DNA of 64,000 nucleotides from Endozoicomonas elysicola (GTDB lineage Bacteria; Pseudomonadota; Gammaproteobacteria; Pseudomonadales; Endozoicomonadaceae): NCBI RefSeq assembly GCF_000710775.1, contig NZ_JOJP01000001.1, positions 1,565,825 to 1,629,824 of the forward strand, read 5' to 3'. Shown piece by piece: positions 63,561 to 64,000 of this stretch (position 1 is its first letter; each line of letters starts with the position of its first letter). The notes under the pieces were generated by a model. It saw only the letters and a program-made list of their open reading frames with translations, ran no database searches and was not told where the DNA came from. The position numbers and the translations under genes were made by a program.

Positions 63561-64000
63561 TTAGAGATGTTTAACCCGACGAACTACTTCTTCCTGCTTA
63601 CCTTTGATAAAAGGTCGGCTGTTAGGTTGACCCAGGTAACCACAGACACGACGGGTTACTGACATCTTATCAGAGTCCCTGTTCTTACACTGCGGACACT
63701 CAAAACCACGGCTGGTGGCGTTGAACTCACCTTCGTAACCACAGCTGTAACAGGAGTCGTTCGGTGTATTTGTGCCGTAGTAGGGAACCTTGTCGTAGGT
63801 GTAGTCCCAAACGTTTTCCAGTGCCTTCAGGTTGTTGACCATGTTCGGGTATTCGCCGTAGCAGATGAAGCCACCACTGGCATGCTTGGGGTATACCTGC
63901 TCAAAGTCGACCTTGTCGTATGGGTTTACCTTCTTTTCCACATCCAGATGGAAAGAGTTGGTGTAGTACCCTTTTTCGGTCACACCTTCAATGACGCCAA
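63561..64000 (-). CDS. nrdD: Anaerobic ribonucleoside-triphosphate reductase, 3' part
   Basis: The C-terminal ~146 codons of NrdD are in the window and run off the right edge (frame stays open to 64000). The visible part carries GVIEGVTEKGYYTNSFHLDVEK, GGFICYGEYPNMVNNLKALE, the zinc-site cysteines CYSCGYEG and CPQCKNRD, and the glycyl-radical loop RRVCGYLGQP. The C-terminal tail VRRVKHL is typical. An apparent start at 63983 is a GTG inside the gene, not the true start. The enzyme reduces ribonucleoside triphosphates in the absence of oxygen. Confidence 0.95.
   Translation of the reverse strand, partial: GVIEGVTEKGYYTNSFHLDVEKKVNPYDKVDFEQVYPKHASGGFICYGEYPNMVNNLKALENVWDYTYDKVPYYGTNTPNDSCYSCGYEGEFNATSRGFECPQCKNRDSDKMSVTRRVCGYLGQPNSRPFIKGKQEEVVRRVKHL

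Noticed and set aside
63561-63983. 140-residue nrdD frame as a complete small gene
   Set aside because: The GTG at 63983 is internal; the frame stays open to the window edge and matches the NrdD C-terminus.

Overview
The window is a gene-dense stretch of a gammaproteobacterial chromosome. The order lnt, corC, ybeY, ybeZ (phoH), miaB on one strand, together with thiE-hemL, glyA, nrdR, ettA, radA, fumC, cbpA-cbpM and a ydiJ-type oxidase, is typical of marine Oceanospirillales/Pseudomonadales-like gammaproteobacteria. An ankyrin-repeat protein, an OTU-type deubiquitinase-like protein, an animal-type NUDT9 ADP-ribose pyrophosphatase, a large autotransporter and many palindromic intergenic repeats point to a host-associated lineage. 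An Endozoicomonas-like organism is my inference; no rRNA or other decisive marker is present.

Layout. 1-8.5 kb: fumC, an ankyrin protein, then the envelope/RNA-maturation run lnt-corC-ybeY-ybeZ-miaB on the minus strand. 8.5-15 kb: a 162-bp palindromic element, a DUF1820 protein, a membrane protein, hemL, thiE, a dicarboxylate/amino-acid symporter and psuG. 15-24.3 kb: small-molecule enzymes and regulators (two GNATs, a MerR-methyltransferase fusion, an ArgO/LysE exporter, an SDR, an MDR reductase, a phytoene-desaturase/retinol-saturase-like flavoprotein, a methyltransferase, a DUF2937 protein). 24.3-37.2 kb: the accessory-looking region. It holds the OTU protein with UIM-like motifs, cbpM/cbpA, a coiled-coil protein, a frameshifted DUF3861 remnant, a secreted SGNH hydrolase, an alpha/beta hydrolase, a lipoprotein, and two AT-rich minus-strand genes (FAD protein and small membrane protein) that share an attC-like 3' flank. 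37.7-42.1 kb: a 1477-residue autotransporter. 42.4-56.1 kb: radA, a methyltransferase, a TorD/DmsD chaperone, ydiJ, a DUF4202 protein, an NAD(P)-binding protein overlapping or abutting FAN1, an N-acyl-D-amino-acid deacylase-like amidohydrolase, a secreted protein and ettA. 56.4-64 kb: NUDT9-like gene, glyA, a glycine-rich membrane protein, nrdR, a zinc metallopeptidase, a LysE transporter, an unknown protein, nrdG and the 3' end of nrdD.

How the genes fit together. Lnt, CorC, YbeY, PhoH and MiaB form a conserved housekeeping transcription unit (lipoprotein acylation, ion homeostasis, rRNA processing, tRNA modification). ThiE and HemL supply thiamine and tetrapyrrole precursors. NrdR at 60 kb is expected to regulate ribonucleotide reductases, and the anaerobic enzyme nrdD-nrdG lies 2.5 kb away. 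The OTU, ankyrin and NUDT9-like proteins are not in one operon; if they are effectors they are scattered, single-gene acquisitions.

Intergenic spaces carry two families of palindromic repeats. One has arms like CCACGAAGATCACAAAG. The other is a short hairpin of the form CCCATGC-NNN-GCGTGGG. They are combined in composite elements near 45.6 and 63.5 kb. No tRNA, rRNA, CRISPR array or complete insertion sequence was seen.
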